A stretch of DNA of 64,000 nucleotides, from assembly GCF_001895045.1 (NCBI RefSeq), contig NZ_BDAM01000007.1, positions 310,001-374,000 of the forward strand, read 5' to 3'. Shown here one piece after another: positions 17,316 through 25,224 of the stretch; positions within the stretch are counted from its first letter, which is position 1; each line of letters starts with the position of its first letter. The notes under the pieces were generated by a model. The model saw nothing but the letters and a program-made list of their open reading frames with translations. It was not told the origin of the DNA and ran no database searches. The translations under genes and the position numbers were made by a program. Origin of the DNA: Rhodococcus coprophilus NBRC 100603. GTDB taxonomy: Bacteria > Actinomycetota > Actinomycetes > Mycobacteriales > Mycobacteriaceae.

Positions 17316-18014
17316 TCAGGGTTCGACGTGCGTCGGAATGTCCGTGGGGGTCCGCCGGGTTGTGCGCTTACCGACGAAGACGAGGACCACCGCGGCCACC
17401 ACCAGGGTGACGACGCCGGCGACCGGACCGATCGCAGGCGAGTCCGGGGCGAGTCCGTCACCGAGCATCCACGCGCCGAAACCGAAGAACAGTGCCGACG
17501 CCCCGAGCCGGATCGCGTTCTCCGGCAGGTGACGGCCGAGCACGACACCGGCGACGATTGCGAGCGCGTCCGCCGCAACCATGCCGACGGTCGATCCGAT
17601 CCACACCCCCACCCAGTCGTTGTCGGCGGCGAGGGTGATGGTCGCGAGCATCGTCTTGTCGCCGAGTTCGGCAAGGAAGAAGGCCGAGACCACGGCCAGG
17701 AATGCGGAACGCACGACCCGCCCGGCCTTGGACTGCTCGCCGTCGTCGAGTGAATCCCCGCGCAACGTCCAGAAACCGAAGAACAGGAACGCGATGCCCC
17801 CGACGATCGACATCGCCACGGACGGGATGGCGACGCCGAGATAATGGCCGACCCCGACGGACACGAGATGTACCGCGGTGGTGGCGAACAGGATGCCCGA
17901 CAGCACGACCCACCAGCGATAGCGCAAGGCGAACGTCATCGCCATCAACTGGGATTTGTCACCGAGTTCGGCGACGAAGATGACCGCGAAGCTCAGTACG
18001 ACGGCGGACCACAT
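17316..18014 (-). CDS. GDT1/TMEM165 (UPF0016) family Mn2+/Ca2+ exporter
   Basis: A 232-residue integral membrane protein with six or seven helices and the two family motifs, ELGDKSQ in the first repeat and ELGDKTM in the second, which form the cation path. Bacterial members such as MneA export Mn2+. The ATG at 18014 is preferred over the ATG at 18020 because GGAGG (18023-18027) is 8 nt from the former and only 2 nt from the latter. Its leader carries a yybP-ykoY Mn2+ riboswitch, which independently supports manganese export as the role. An acidic His-poor cytosolic loop (about 95-115) separates the two halves. Confidence 0.93.
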   Translation of the reverse strand: MWSAVVLSFAVIFVAELGDKSQLMAMTFALRYRWWVVLSGILFATTAVHLVSVGVGHYLGVAIPSVAMSIVGGIAFLFFGFWTLRGDSLDDGEQSKAGRVVRSAFLAVVSAFFLAELGDKTMLATITLAADNDWVGVWIGSTVGMVAADALAIVAGVVLGRHLPENAIRLGASALFFGFGAWMLGDGLAPDSPAIGPVAGVVTLVVAAVVLVFVGKRTTRRTPTDIPTHVEP

Positions 18015-18022
18015 CGGCATTC

Positions 18023-18058
18023 CCTCCTCACTCGCTGGAGGAAAATGGGGCTTCCTCC
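18023..18058 (-). promoter_or_regulatory. Riboswitch expression platform with competing hairpins over the Shine-Dalgarno
   Basis: Between the aptamer and the start codon, GGAGGAA (18052-18058) can pair with TTCCTCC (18037-18043). The same CCTCC (18037-18041) can instead pair with the GGAGG Shine-Dalgarno (18023-18027). The two pairings exclude each other, so Mn2+ binding could switch between a sequestered and an open ribosome-binding site. No T-run follows either hairpin, favouring translational rather than transcriptional control. Confidence 0.65.
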
Positions 18059-18074
18059 GGACGCCGAGCGCACG

Positions 18075-18196
18075 GTGCGCCGACGGCCGAAGGTCTCGCC
18101 CACCGGACGATGGTCCGGTTCGCCGTGCCGGGCGGTCCGCTCACGCGGGACAGCCAGTATGTCGACTCGGCGATTGGGGGCTACTCCCCTTCGCAC
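18075..18196 (-). ncRNA. yybP-ykoY Mn2+ riboswitch
   Basis: On the minus strand the conserved 5' element GGGGAGTAG (18182-18190) follows the P1 strand GTGCG (18192-18196). Further elements are ATACTGGCTG (18151-18160), a hairpin CCGGAC-catc-GTCCGG (18103-18118), the second conserved element GCGAGACC (18092-18099), and the closing P1 strand CGCAC (18075-18079). The two conserved blocks and their order match the yybP-ykoY class, whose ligand is Mn2+, and the downstream gene is of a family regularly controlled by it. A covariance-model search was not possible here. Confidence 0.88.
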
Positions 18197-18277
18197 GGCA
18201 AACGATACGGACACAAACCCCGTCGGTAAAGGCCGTGCTTGGTTTCGGAGAACCGAACTCTCCTGTGCGGCTGGGCT

Positions 18278-18811
18278 TCACGCAGCGAGCAGCATCGCCA
18301 GAATTGCAGTGTCGGGATCGCTGCCCGGATCGACTCCCACCCTGCTCACCAGCGACGTCACCGTTCCGTCCGGCTCGGCCTCCACCCACGCTGCGCGGTG
18401 ATCGAGACCGAGATGCGGCAGTCCCGGCAGCAGTACACACCCGGATGCGGCACCCGAATTCTCGGGCAGCGTCGGCGTCGTCTCCGACGGTGGATGCAAC
18501 ATGATCAGCGCCGACGGCTGCCTGTCCGCAAAGCGCTCCGGCGTCACGGCGTCGACCCCGATGACAGGGCCCTCGGCTACCAGCAACCCGACCGTCCCGG
18601 GCTCCGGATCCTCCGGCAACTCCTCCTTGACCCCGAAAACGGTCGACGTGGGCAGCAACCCGGGTAACGACGCCACCCGCACCGTCAGCGCCAGCACCTG
18701 CGCCCACTCCCGTGTCGTCTCGGGCCACCTGCCCGACACGACGAATCCGCGTAGTGCTCCCGCCGTGTGGAAGGCGGCGAGACCGATGTGGCCGCTCGCA
18801 TAATCCGTCAT
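18278..18811 (-). CDS. Conserved hypothetical protein (Rv3847-like)
   Basis: A 177-residue soluble protein without a motif I can assign. The ATG at 18811 follows CAGGAG by 8 nt, so the longer open frame upstream is not used. The sequence is rich in Val, Pro and Gly with a conserved-looking SALIMLHPPSETTP segment in the middle and a hydrophobic Ala-Met-Leu end. Its position next to sodA and its length match the unannotated mycobacterial gene Rv3847 as I remember it, so it is probably an orthologue. No catalytic residues stand out. It lies 225 bp downstream of sodA on the same strand, beyond the sodA terminator. Confidence 0.8.
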   Translation of the reverse strand: MTDYASGHIGLAAFHTAGALRGFVVSGRWPETTREWAQVLALTVRVASLPGLLPTSTVFGVKEELPEDPEPGTVGLLVAEGPVIGVDAVTPERFADRQPSALIMLHPPSETTPTLPENSGAASGCVLLPGLPHLGLDHRAAWVEAEPDGTVTSLVSRVGVDPGSDPDTAILAMLLAA

Positions 18812-18960
18812 CGAACCCACTCCTGAGCCGGTAGAGCTGGTCCGGTCGCGCCGTTGCAGCCGGTTCCGGCCCTTCGGCCGGTAGACGAAGAATGCCGACT
18901 TTTCGTGCTGGCACACAAGAGGCGCCGAGTGCCAGCGTGCCGGTCGTGCCGAAACGACAA

Positions 18961-18987
18961 GAGGGACGCCGCGACGCGGCGTCCCTC
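18961..18987 (-). terminator. Intrinsic terminator of sodA
   Basis: A perfect 12-bp stem (GAGGGACGCCGC / GCGGCGTCCCTC) closes a 3-nt loop and, on the minus strand, is followed by a T-rich stretch. It begins about 49 bp after the sodA stop codon. Confidence 0.85.
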
Positions 18988-19035
18988 CGTTCGTGTGGCA
19001 GAACCGTTGGTTCGTACCGTCCTGCGTTGCGGGGT

Positions 19036-19659
19036 CTAGACGATCAGACCGGCCGTCTGGGTGCGTGCGCGTGCGAAGCGAGCCTGCACGTCCGCCCAGT
19101 TGACGATGTTCCAGAACGCCTTGACGTAATCAGCCTTCACGTTCTGGTACTGCAGGTAGAAGGCGTGCTCCCACATGTCGAGCATGAGCAGCGGGGTCAG
19201 GCCGATCGGGATGTTGCCCTGCTGGTCGTACAGCTGGACGATGAGCAGGCGCTGCCCGATGGAGTCCCAGGCCAGGATGGACCAGCCGGAGCCCTGGATG
19301 GAGTTCGCGTTCGCCGAGAAGTGATCGCGGAACTTGTCGAACGAACCGAACGCGTCGTCGATCGCGGCGGCCAGCTCACCCTCGGGCTTGTCGCCACCCT
19401 CGGGCGACAGGTTCTGCCAGAACACCGAGTGGTTGGTGTGGCCACCGAGGTGGAAGGCGAGATCCTTCTCGAGCTTGGTTGCCTGAGCCGCCAGCGTGCC
19501 GTTCTCACGAGCCTCGGCCAGCTTCTCGAGCGCGGTGTTGGCACCGGCGACGTACGTCGCGTGGTGCTTGTCGTGATGCAGCTCCATGATCTTTGCCGAG
19601 ATGTGCGGCTCGAGCGCAGCGTAGTCGTAGGGCAGTTCCGGAAGTGTGTACTCAGCCAC
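19036..19659 (-). CDS. sodA: Superoxide dismutase [Mn/Fe]
   Basis: A 207-residue Mn/Fe superoxide dismutase, matching the length of mycobacterial SodA. Metal ligands are His28 or 29 (ELHHDKHH), His77 (HTNHSVFW), Asp161 and His165 (DMWEHAFY). At the position where Fe-preferring M. tuberculosis SodA has His145, this protein has Gln (YDQQGN; residue 145 without the initiator), which in this family goes with manganese preference. The start is the GTG at 19659, giving the expected N-terminus [12 protein letters not shown]. No signal peptide is present, as in mycobacterial SodA. It is a single gene with a strong terminator downstream and tandem repeats upstream. Confidence 0.96.
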   Translation of the reverse strand: MAEYTLPELPYDYAALEPHISAKIMELHHDKHHATYVAGANTALEKLAEARENGTLAAQATKLEKDLAFHLGGHTNHSVFWQNLSPEGGDKPEGELAAAIDDAFGSFDKFRDHFSANANSIQGSGWSILAWDSIGQRLLIVQLYDQQGNIPIGLTPLLMLDMWEHAFYLQYQNVKADYVKAFWNIVNWADVQARFARARTQTAGLIV

Positions 19660-19727
19660 GAGGGTCCCTTCTCTGCGAGCCCGGTAGGGCCCGTGCGGTT
19701 GTTTCCGTGCCTTTGCGGGTGTCACCA

Positions 19728-19758
19728 CAACACTGTGTGGTTTCCCAACACTGTGTGG
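19728..19758 (-). promoter_or_regulatory. Tandem 13-bp repeats upstream of sodA, candidate operator
   Basis: The 13-mer CAACACTGTGTGG occurs at 19728-19740 and again at 19746-19758, 18 bp apart, each followed by TTTCC. Each copy has a small internal dyad ACAC-t-GTGT. The pair lies 69-99 bp upstream of the sodA start codon, a typical place for operator or activator sites. The cognate regulator is unknown. Confidence 0.55.
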
Positions 19759-19957
19759 GTTTCCACCCCAACTCATAAGTACACCTCCCGCAACGTCGGG
19801 TGTCACCCGGACGCGCGCGAAGGCGGCTCCGGACCCGCGGTGCGAGAATCGGAGATTTCGGGCGGGGGAGCTCTGCTACCAGTCCTGCTACCAGCAGAAA
19901 CCTCGGTCGACCTGGACCGATTGCCGGCGCCGGCGGGCCGAACCTTAGCATTGGGCG

Positions 19958-21103
19958 GTGTATCGGCCCTTCCTGAACGAACCCGCGAGCGGGGTCGACG
20001 CACCGCGCGTGGATCTGCCAGGCGTCAATCTGCTGCGCTTCGCGGCAGTGCTCGCGGTCGTGTATTCACACATTTCCTTTTACCTGATCGACGATCTCGG
20101 GACCGGTTGGTGGGGGATCGACGTGGTGTACCGGGTCCTGGTCGAGGGAGCGGGGCTCAACCAGCACCTGTCCTTCGTCGGGGTCGCGGCGTTCATGATG
20201 CTCACCGGTCTGCTCATCACCCGCTCGGCGATGCGGCAGTCGCCCCGGCATTTCCTCATCGCCCGCGCCGCGCGCCTGCTCCCGGCGTTCTGGGTGTGCA
20301 TCCTCGCCGCGATCGTCCTGGTCCGCCTCGGCATCAACGGGATGTTCAGCGGCCACACCGGCATCTCGAACTCGGAGGCGGCGCTGAGCTTCGTCCTCGG
20401 CGCATTCTTCCTGCAACCACAGGTCGCCGTGCTCGGGGTGACGTGGACGCTCGCCGTTCAGATCACCTTCTATCTGTACTGCGTCGCCGGCCGATCGCTC
20501 CTGCGAGCCAACCCGGTCATCATCCCCGTGCTCGGGGCTGTGCTGTGCATGCTGGTGCTCGTCTACAACCTGTACATCCCCGAGCCGTACAGCGTGCCGT
20601 TCCTGTCGAGGATCGCCGCGACGCTTCCGACGGTGTTCCTCGGGCAGATCGCCTACCTCGGGTGGGCGGGGCTGATCTCGGGGCGGGGGCTTGTCCTGGC
20701 GTTGCTGGCGCAGGTGCACGTGATCGTGCTCGCCACCGACACCCAGGTCTACTGGGCCGGAACCCGCTACCTGTGGACGATCACAGTGGTCTTCGCTTGC
20801 GTCGTGCTGGTCTCCCGCTACGACGGCCGCCTCGCGCACCTGCGGTCCGTCAATTGGGTGGCGACGCGCAGCTACGCCATCTATCTCACCCACACCCTCG
20901 TGATGTACCGGATCTACGAGAACACCGTCGGTGTGGTCGGGCAGACCGCAGCGATCGTGTGTCTGCTCATCGGCTGCGGGCTCGTCGCCGAGGTGGTCTA
21001 CCGGGCTGTGGAACTCCCCGCAGCACGATGGATCAGCACCCGGTGGCTCAACCGGAGTCGCGCGGTGGTTGCGCAACCGGCCACCACGGGACCTCGCGCG
21101 TAG
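19958..21103 (+). CDS. Acyltransferase 3 family membrane protein
   Basis: A 381-residue integral membrane protein with about ten hydrophobic segments and the acyltransferase-3 (OafA/Oac) features: LLRFAAVLAVVYSH in the first helix with the conserved Arg and His, RAARLLPAFW in an early loop, and a YAIYLTHTL motif near the C-terminus. Members O-acylate surface polysaccharides or glycolipids from the cytoplasmic side. The start is a GTG with TAGCAT (19946-19951) 6 nt upstream, consistent with a leaderless transcript. Its stop codon overlaps the putative -10 box of msrA, which follows 10 bp later. The acceptor substrate is unknown. Confidence 0.88.
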   Translation: MYRPFLNEPASGVDAPRVDLPGVNLLRFAAVLAVVYSHISFYLIDDLGTGWWGIDVVYRVLVEGAGLNQHLSFVGVAAFMMLTGLLITRSAMRQSPRHFLIARAARLLPAFWVCILAAIVLVRLGINGMFSGHTGISNSEAALSFVLGAFFLQPQVAVLGVTWTLAVQITFYLYCVAGRSLLRANPVIIPVLGAVLCMLVLVYNLYIPEPYSVPFLSRIAATLPTVFLGQIAYLGWAGLISGRGLVLALLAQVHVIVLATDTQVYWAGTRYLWTITVVFACVVLVSRYDGRLAHLRSVNWVATRSYAIYLTHTLVMYRIYENTVGVVGQTAAIVCLLIGCGLVAEVVYRAVELPAARWISTRWLNRSRAVVAQPATTGPRA

Positions 21104-21112
21104 CATCGGGAC

Positions 21113-21781
21113 ATGTCCTGGTTCGAAGAGATTCTGGCCCGTGCAGGTTCCAAGTCGCAGATGGTGGCTCGCGAGGACGCATTACCCGGGCGAGCCGAGC
21201 CCGTGGCCGTTCCCGAAACCCATTACGTCAACGGCAACCGCATCGTGCCTCCGTTCCCCGACGGGTTGCAGACCGCGGTGCTCGGAATGGGTTGCTTCTG
21301 GGGTGCCGAGAAGGAGTTCTGGCAGCTCGAAGGCGTCTATTCCACAGCCGCCGGTTACGCAGGCGGCTACACCCCGAATCCCACCTACGAAGAGGTGTGC
21401 TCCGGTCGGACCGGCCACACCGAGGTGGTGCTCGTCGTCTTCGATCCGAAGGTGATCGGGTACGCGCGCATCCTGCAGGAGTTCTGGGAGAACCACGACC
21501 CGACGCAGGGAATGCGGCAGGGCAACGACCAGGGAACCCAATACCGCTCGGCGATCTACACGTACGACGAGAACCAGATCGAACTGGCCGAATCGACGGC
21601 CGAAGCGTACGGCGAGCGCCTCGCTGCGGCCGGATACGGCGCCGTCACCACGGAAATCGCGCCGCTGACCGACTTCTACCACGCCGAGGACTACCACCAG
21701 CAGTACCTCGCCAAGAACCCCAACGGATACTGCCCCGTGCACGCGACCGGGGTGAGCTGCCCGGTCGGCCTCGGAGCCTGA
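21113..21781 (+). CDS. msrA: Peptide methionine-(S)-S-oxide reductase
   Basis: A 222-residue MsrA, which reduces methionine-S-sulfoxide in proteins and free form using thioredoxin. The catalytic Cys61 is in GMGCFWG; the substrate pocket is in [16 protein letters not shown] and the resolving cysteines are in the C-terminal [14 protein letters not shown] region. An N-terminal extension of about 45 residues before the catalytic domain is normal for actinobacterial MsrA. TAGCAT (21101-21106) lies 6 nt before the ATG and overlaps the stop codon of the acyltransferase, so msrA probably has its own leaderless promoter within the upstream gene's end. A strong terminator follows. Confidence 0.95.
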   Translation: MSWFEEILARAGSKSQMVAREDALPGRAEPVAVPETHYVNGNRIVPPFPDGLQTAVLGMGCFWGAEKEFWQLEGVYSTAAGYAGGYTPNPTYEEVCSGRTGHTEVVLVVFDPKVIGYARILQEFWENHDPTQGMRQGNDQGTQYRSAIYTYDENQIELAESTAEAYGERLAAAGYGAVTTEIAPLTDFYHAEDYHQQYLAKNPNGYCPVHATGVSCPVGLGA

Positions 21782-21792
21782 TCCGCTCGGCC

Positions 21793-21829
21793 CGATACGC
21801 CCGGCTGCGAGTCGCGGCCGGGCGTATCG
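21793..21829. terminator. Bidirectional terminator between msrA and the LLM gene
   Basis: A perfect 13-bp stem (CGATACGCCCGGC / GCCGGGCGTATCG) with an 11-nt loop lies between two convergent stops. There is no long T-run on either side, as is usual in high-GC actinobacteria. Confidence 0.75.
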
Positions 21830-21868
21830 CGTCTTGAAGTTCGGCGGTGGCCGAGCAGCTGTTGGCGA

Positions 21869-22804
21869 CTACAGGTCGCGCACCGCCGGCATGACCTCCT
21901 GCGCGACCAGCTCGAGGTGTTCGAGATCGGCGAGGTCGAGCATCTGCAGGTAGATGCGCTGCGAGCCGACGGCCGCGTAGGCCCGGATCTTCTCGACGAC
22001 CTCCTCGGGGGTGCCCGCGAGACCGTTCTCCCGCAGTTCGGCGACGTCCCGTCCGATCCGCTCGGCGCGCCGGGCGATCTCGGCCTCGTCGCGGCCACAG
22101 CACAGCACCAGTGCATTCGAGTACGTCAGCTCGGCCGGATCGCGGTCGGCGTCCCGGCAGGCACCTGCGACGCGTTCGAACAACATCGAGGTGTCGCCGA
22201 CCGACATGAACGGGACGTTGAATTCGTCGGCGTACCGGGCCGCGAGGGCGGGGGTGCGCTTCTTTCCGGCGCCGCCCATCACGATCGGCGGGTGGGGGTG
22301 CTGCTGCGGCTTCGGCAACGCCGGCGAGTTCTCGATCCGGACGTGCTCGCCCTCGTAGGAGAAGGACTCACCGACCGGGGTGTCCCACAGGCCGGTGATC
22401 ACGGCCAGCGACTCCTCGAGGCGATCGAAACGGTCTTTCAGCGCGGGGAACGGGATTCCGTAGGCGAGGTGCTCTTCCTCGAACCATCCTGCACCGAAAC
22501 CGAAGTCGACACGGCCACCGCTCATGGCATCGACCTGTGCGACGGCGATCGCGAGTGGACCGGGATAACGGAACGTCGCCGAGGTGACGAGGGTGCCGAG
22601 CCGGATCGTCGACGTGTCGCGTGCGAGACCGGCCAGAGTGATCCACGCATCCGTGGGTCCCGGCAGGCCGTCGGCGTTCATGGCCAGGTAGTGGTCGGAA
22701 CGGAAGAACGCGCCGTACCCGAGGCGTTCGGCTGTCTGTGCGACGGTAAGAAGGTCGTCGTACGTGGCGCCCTGCTGAGGTTCGGTGAAGATTCGTAGTT
22801 CCAT
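21869..22804 (-). CDS. LLM-class F420-dependent oxidoreductase
   Basis: A 311-residue luciferase-like TIM-barrel protein. It starts with ELRIFTEPQQGATYDDLL, and carries RLGTLVTSATFRYPGPLAI, the DFGFGAGWFEEEH loop and IVMGGAGKKRTPALAARY, a set found in actinobacterial F420-dependent LLM proteins rather than FMN-dependent monooxygenases. It is expected to be a hydride-transferring enzyme using F420H2, substrate unknown. The gene stands alone, converging with msrA across a terminator and divergent from the rhodanese gene. Confidence 0.88.
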   Translation of the reverse strand: MELRIFTEPQQGATYDDLLTVAQTAERLGYGAFFRSDHYLAMNADGLPGPTDAWITLAGLARDTSTIRLGTLVTSATFRYPGPLAIAVAQVDAMSGGRVDFGFGAGWFEEEHLAYGIPFPALKDRFDRLEESLAVITGLWDTPVGESFSYEGEHVRIENSPALPKPQQHPHPPIVMGGAGKKRTPALAARYADEFNVPFMSVGDTSMLFERVAGACRDADRDPAELTYSNALVLCCGRDEAEIARRAERIGRDVAELRENGLAGTPEEVVEKIRAYAAVGSQRIYLQMLDLADLEHLELVAQEVMPAVRDL

Positions 22805-22913
22805 GGATCCATCATTTCAGGCGCCTCGGTTTCCGCGGCGTCCCGACGATCGATCGACCTGTGACCTACCCCAAGTCGGCATCCCCACCCGGCGTGGAGC
22901 CTGGGGATGAACC

Positions 22914-22931
22914 TGTGGAAACTGTGGATAA
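22914..22931. other. Two abutting DnaA-box-like 9-mers
   Basis: TGTGGAAAC (22914-22922) is directly followed by TGTGGATAA (22923-22931); the second is the exact complement of the consensus DnaA box TTATCCACA. The site lies in the 218-bp gap between the divergent LLM and rhodanese genes. No cluster large enough to be an origin is present. Confidence 0.4.
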
Positions 22932-23022
22932 CTCCAGCACACGCCGCATGGGAAAGTGACGGGAGTGCACGGGGTGGTGTCCTTGGCTGCATCGCCCTAC
23001 GGCACGTGCCACTATTGGGAAC

Positions 23023-23370
23023 GTGAGCTTTTGCGACGTCCCCTCTGTGTCTGTGTCTGTGGACGAGGTGCCCGAGACGAGCGCCGACGCCGTGCTCCTC
23101 GACGTACGCGAAGACGACGAATGGGCCCTCGGACATGCCCCGGGTGCAGTGCACATTCCCCTGGCCGACGTTCCGGCGCGACTCGACGACATCGATATCG
23201 ACGCCGAGGTGTACGTGGTGTGCCGCCAGGGCGGACGTTCGCTCGGCGCCGTCGAATACCTCAACCGCATCGGCTACGACGCCATCCAGGTCGACGGTGG
23301 CATGGTGGCGTGGCAGAAGAGCGGTCTGCCCTTGGTTTCCGACGGTGACGAACCCGCGAAGATCTATTGA
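23023..23370 (+). CDS. Single-domain rhodanese-like sulfurtransferase
   Basis: A 115-residue single rhodanese domain. The LLDVREDDEWALGHAPGA motif leads into the fold, and the active-site loop is CRQGGRS with the catalytic Cys. Such proteins move sulfane sulfur or act in redox or detoxification; the acceptor is unknown. A Ser/Val-rich N-terminal 15 residues precede the domain. The start is a GTG. Its stop overlaps by one base with the start of the DUF4328 gene (TGATG), so it leads a three-gene unit with DUF4328 and glpQ1. Confidence 0.88.
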   Translation: MSFCDVPSVSVSVDEVPETSADAVLLDVREDDEWALGHAPGAVHIPLADVPARLDDIDIDAEVYVVCRQGGRSLGAVEYLNRIGYDAIQVDGGMVAWQKSGLPLVSDGDEPAKIY

Positions 23371-24419
23371 TGGCTGCCTACCAGATCTGCGTTCGCTGTG
23401 AGAACCGCTGGCCGGTGACCTACCAACCCCGGCAGTGGTGCCCGTCCTGCCGCGGTGTCCTCCTCTCACCCGTCCCGGCGGATGCCCCGGTTCCTCCGTC
23501 GCGCCGCAACTTCCGTTGGGTCGCGCGCCCGGCCGTGCCGCTCGGCGCAGGCAAACGTTCGACACGCACCCGGCCGATGGGACCCACGCCCGCGTACCGC
23601 GAGATACCGCGATGGGGTCTGACCGATCCGGTGCCTGTCGATGACGAGGACGAACCGAGCCGTAGCGAGGCGATCGCCGATCTCGCGCCCACGCTCCTCG
23701 TCGGGGCGGCGGTCGTGTTCGGGCTGGCTGCTCTCGCCGAAGCGTTCCGTTACGGGTTGCTGGTCTTCAACCGGACCCGGCTCGTCGATCCGCTCGCTCT
23801 GGCGGTATCCGACGCCGCGGTCTGGGCGACGCAGGTGGCTGCACCGCTCATCGCACTGGCCGCAGCCGTCGCGTGCGCTCTGAGGCTGATCTATCTGCGT
23901 CAATACATCTTCGCCGAACGTGGAGAGACGGATCCCCGGCCACCGCTCGCGCTCCTGCTCGGTGTCGTGGTGCCGGGAGTCAACCTCGCGATGCCGGGCG
24001 TGTTTCTCACCGAGGTCGCCGGCCGCGACCCCCGGCTGCTGCGGGCGATCCGGATCTGGTGGTCGCTGTGGGCGCTCGACGCGGTGCTGTTCGTGGTGAT
24101 GGTGTTGTGGCGTCAGCTCGACACGCTGCAGGCCCGTGCCGACGGCGTGCTGCTCGCCGCGTGCGCTGCGGCGCTGGCCGCGGTCGTCGCGTCGACAACC
24201 CTGTATGTGGTGCGGTTGCTCGACGAAACCGACCTCTGGGGTCGGCCGCTGCGTCATCGCAGATTCACGCCCGCCACCGGCCCCGTGTACGCACCCATCG
24301 CCCCGATCGTGCCACGCGCAGCATCCGCACCCGTCGAAGAAGACAATGCTGCCGCCGCCGCTCCGGAATGCTCTCCGAACGAGGACGCCGGCGCACCGGA
24401 AACGGTGGCGAGCAGGTGA
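23370..24419 (+). CDS. Zinc-ribbon DUF4328 membrane protein
   Basis: A 349-residue membrane protein. The N-terminus has a zinc ribbon with paired cysteines (CVRCENRW and CPSCRG), followed by a Pro/Arg-rich linker of about 60 residues. Five or six hydrophobic helices from about residue 105 to 285 make up the DUF4328 domain (LVDPLALAVSDAAVWATQ), and an acidic Ala-rich tail ends the protein. Function is unknown. It overlaps the rhodanese gene by one base and glpQ1 by four bases. In mycobacteria a transmembrane gene also sits beside glpQ1, which suggests a conserved pairing. Confidence 0.85.
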   Translation: MAAYQICVRCENRWPVTYQPRQWCPSCRGVLLSPVPADAPVPPSRRNFRWVARPAVPLGAGKRSTRTRPMGPTPAYREIPRWGLTDPVPVDDEDEPSRSEAIADLAPTLLVGAAVVFGLAALAEAFRYGLLVFNRTRLVDPLALAVSDAAVWATQVAAPLIALAAAVACALRLIYLRQYIFAERGETDPRPPLALLLGVVVPGVNLAMPGVFLTEVAGRDPRLLRAIRIWWSLWALDAVLFVVMVLWRQLDTLQARADGVLLAACAAALAAVVASTTLYVVRLLDETDLWGRPLRHRRFTPATGPVYAPIAPIVPRAASAPVEEDNAAAAAPECSPNEDAGAPETVASR

Positions 24420-25189
24420 GCACCGTGGACCGTCCCCGGGTCGTGGCGCATCGTGGCTCGTCCGCCGCAAAGGCGGAGCACACCCTCGCCGCGTACGAAC
24501 TTGCGCTCGCGGAAGGTGCCGACGGCCTCGAATGCGACGTGCGGCTCACCAGCGACGGCCACCTCGTGTGCATCCACGACCGCACCATCGACCGCACGTC
24601 GAACGGGACGGGCGCGGTGAGCGAGATGACCCTCGCCGAGCTGTCCCAGTTCGACTACGGCAAGCCCGGTGAACCGGCGGAACTGCTGACCCTGCACCGA
24701 CTGCTCGAACTTGTCATGGACTGGACGAGTGTGCCGGTCAAACTGTTCGTCGAGACGAAGCATCCCGTCCGCTATGGCGCCCTCGTCGAGGCGAAACTGC
24801 TCGACGCCCTGGCGAGCTTCGGACTCGCGACGCCGGCGTCTGCCGACTTCTCCCGCGTGGTGGTGATGTCGTTCGCCGGCAGCGCGGTCTGGCGGGTCCG
24901 GCGCGCCGCTCCGCTGCTGCCCACGGTGTTGCTCGGCGAGACGTCCCGATACCTCCGGGGCAGTGCCGCCACCACGGTCGGGGCCACCGCGATCGGACCG
25001 TCGATCATGACGCTGCGGGAACACCACGATCTCGTCGACCGCGCGGCAGCGTCCGGCCGCGCGACGTATTGCTGGACCGTCGACGACCCCGCCGACGTCG
25101 AACTGTGCCGGGAACTCGGCGTCGGATGGGTGGCCACCAACCACCCGGGGCGTACGAGGTTGCAACTCGAGGCTGCTCACGGCGTATAG
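24416..25189 (+). CDS. glpQ1: Glycerophosphodiester phosphodiesterase
   Basis: A 257-residue TIM-barrel enzyme that hydrolyses glycerophosphodiesters to sn-glycerol-3-phosphate and an alcohol. The catalytic HRGSS near the N-terminus, E-C-D in GLECDVRL, and the second His in CIHDRTID are all in place. There is no signal peptide, so it acts in the cytosol on imported or recycled head groups. The GTG start overlaps the DUF4328 stop (GTGA), implying translational coupling. Longer in-frame upstream sequence lies inside the DUF4328 gene and is not part of the protein. Confidence 0.93.
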   Translation: MSTVDRPRVVAHRGSSAAKAEHTLAAYELALAEGADGLECDVRLTSDGHLVCIHDRTIDRTSNGTGAVSEMTLAELSQFDYGKPGEPAELLTLHRLLELVMDWTSVPVKLFVETKHPVRYGALVEAKLLDALASFGLATPASADFSRVVVMSFAGSAVWRVRRAAPLLPTVLLGETSRYLRGSAATTVGATAIGPSIMTLREHHDLVDRAAASGRATYCWTVDDPADVELCRELGVGWVATNHPGRTRLQLEAAHGV

Positions 25190-25224
25190 CCCGGGGGAAA
25201 TTGCCGGGCGTGTAGTTTGGCGCC

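Noticed and set aside
18892-21837. A 981-codon open frame across sodA, the acyltransferase and msrA
   Set aside because: It is in the wrong strand or frame for three well-supported genes, with low-complexity Arg/Pro-rich translation. Long stop-free frames are common at this GC content.
22914-22931. A replication origin
   Set aside because: Only two box-like 9-mers are present, with no AT-rich unwinding element and no dnaA, dnaN or parA genes nearby.
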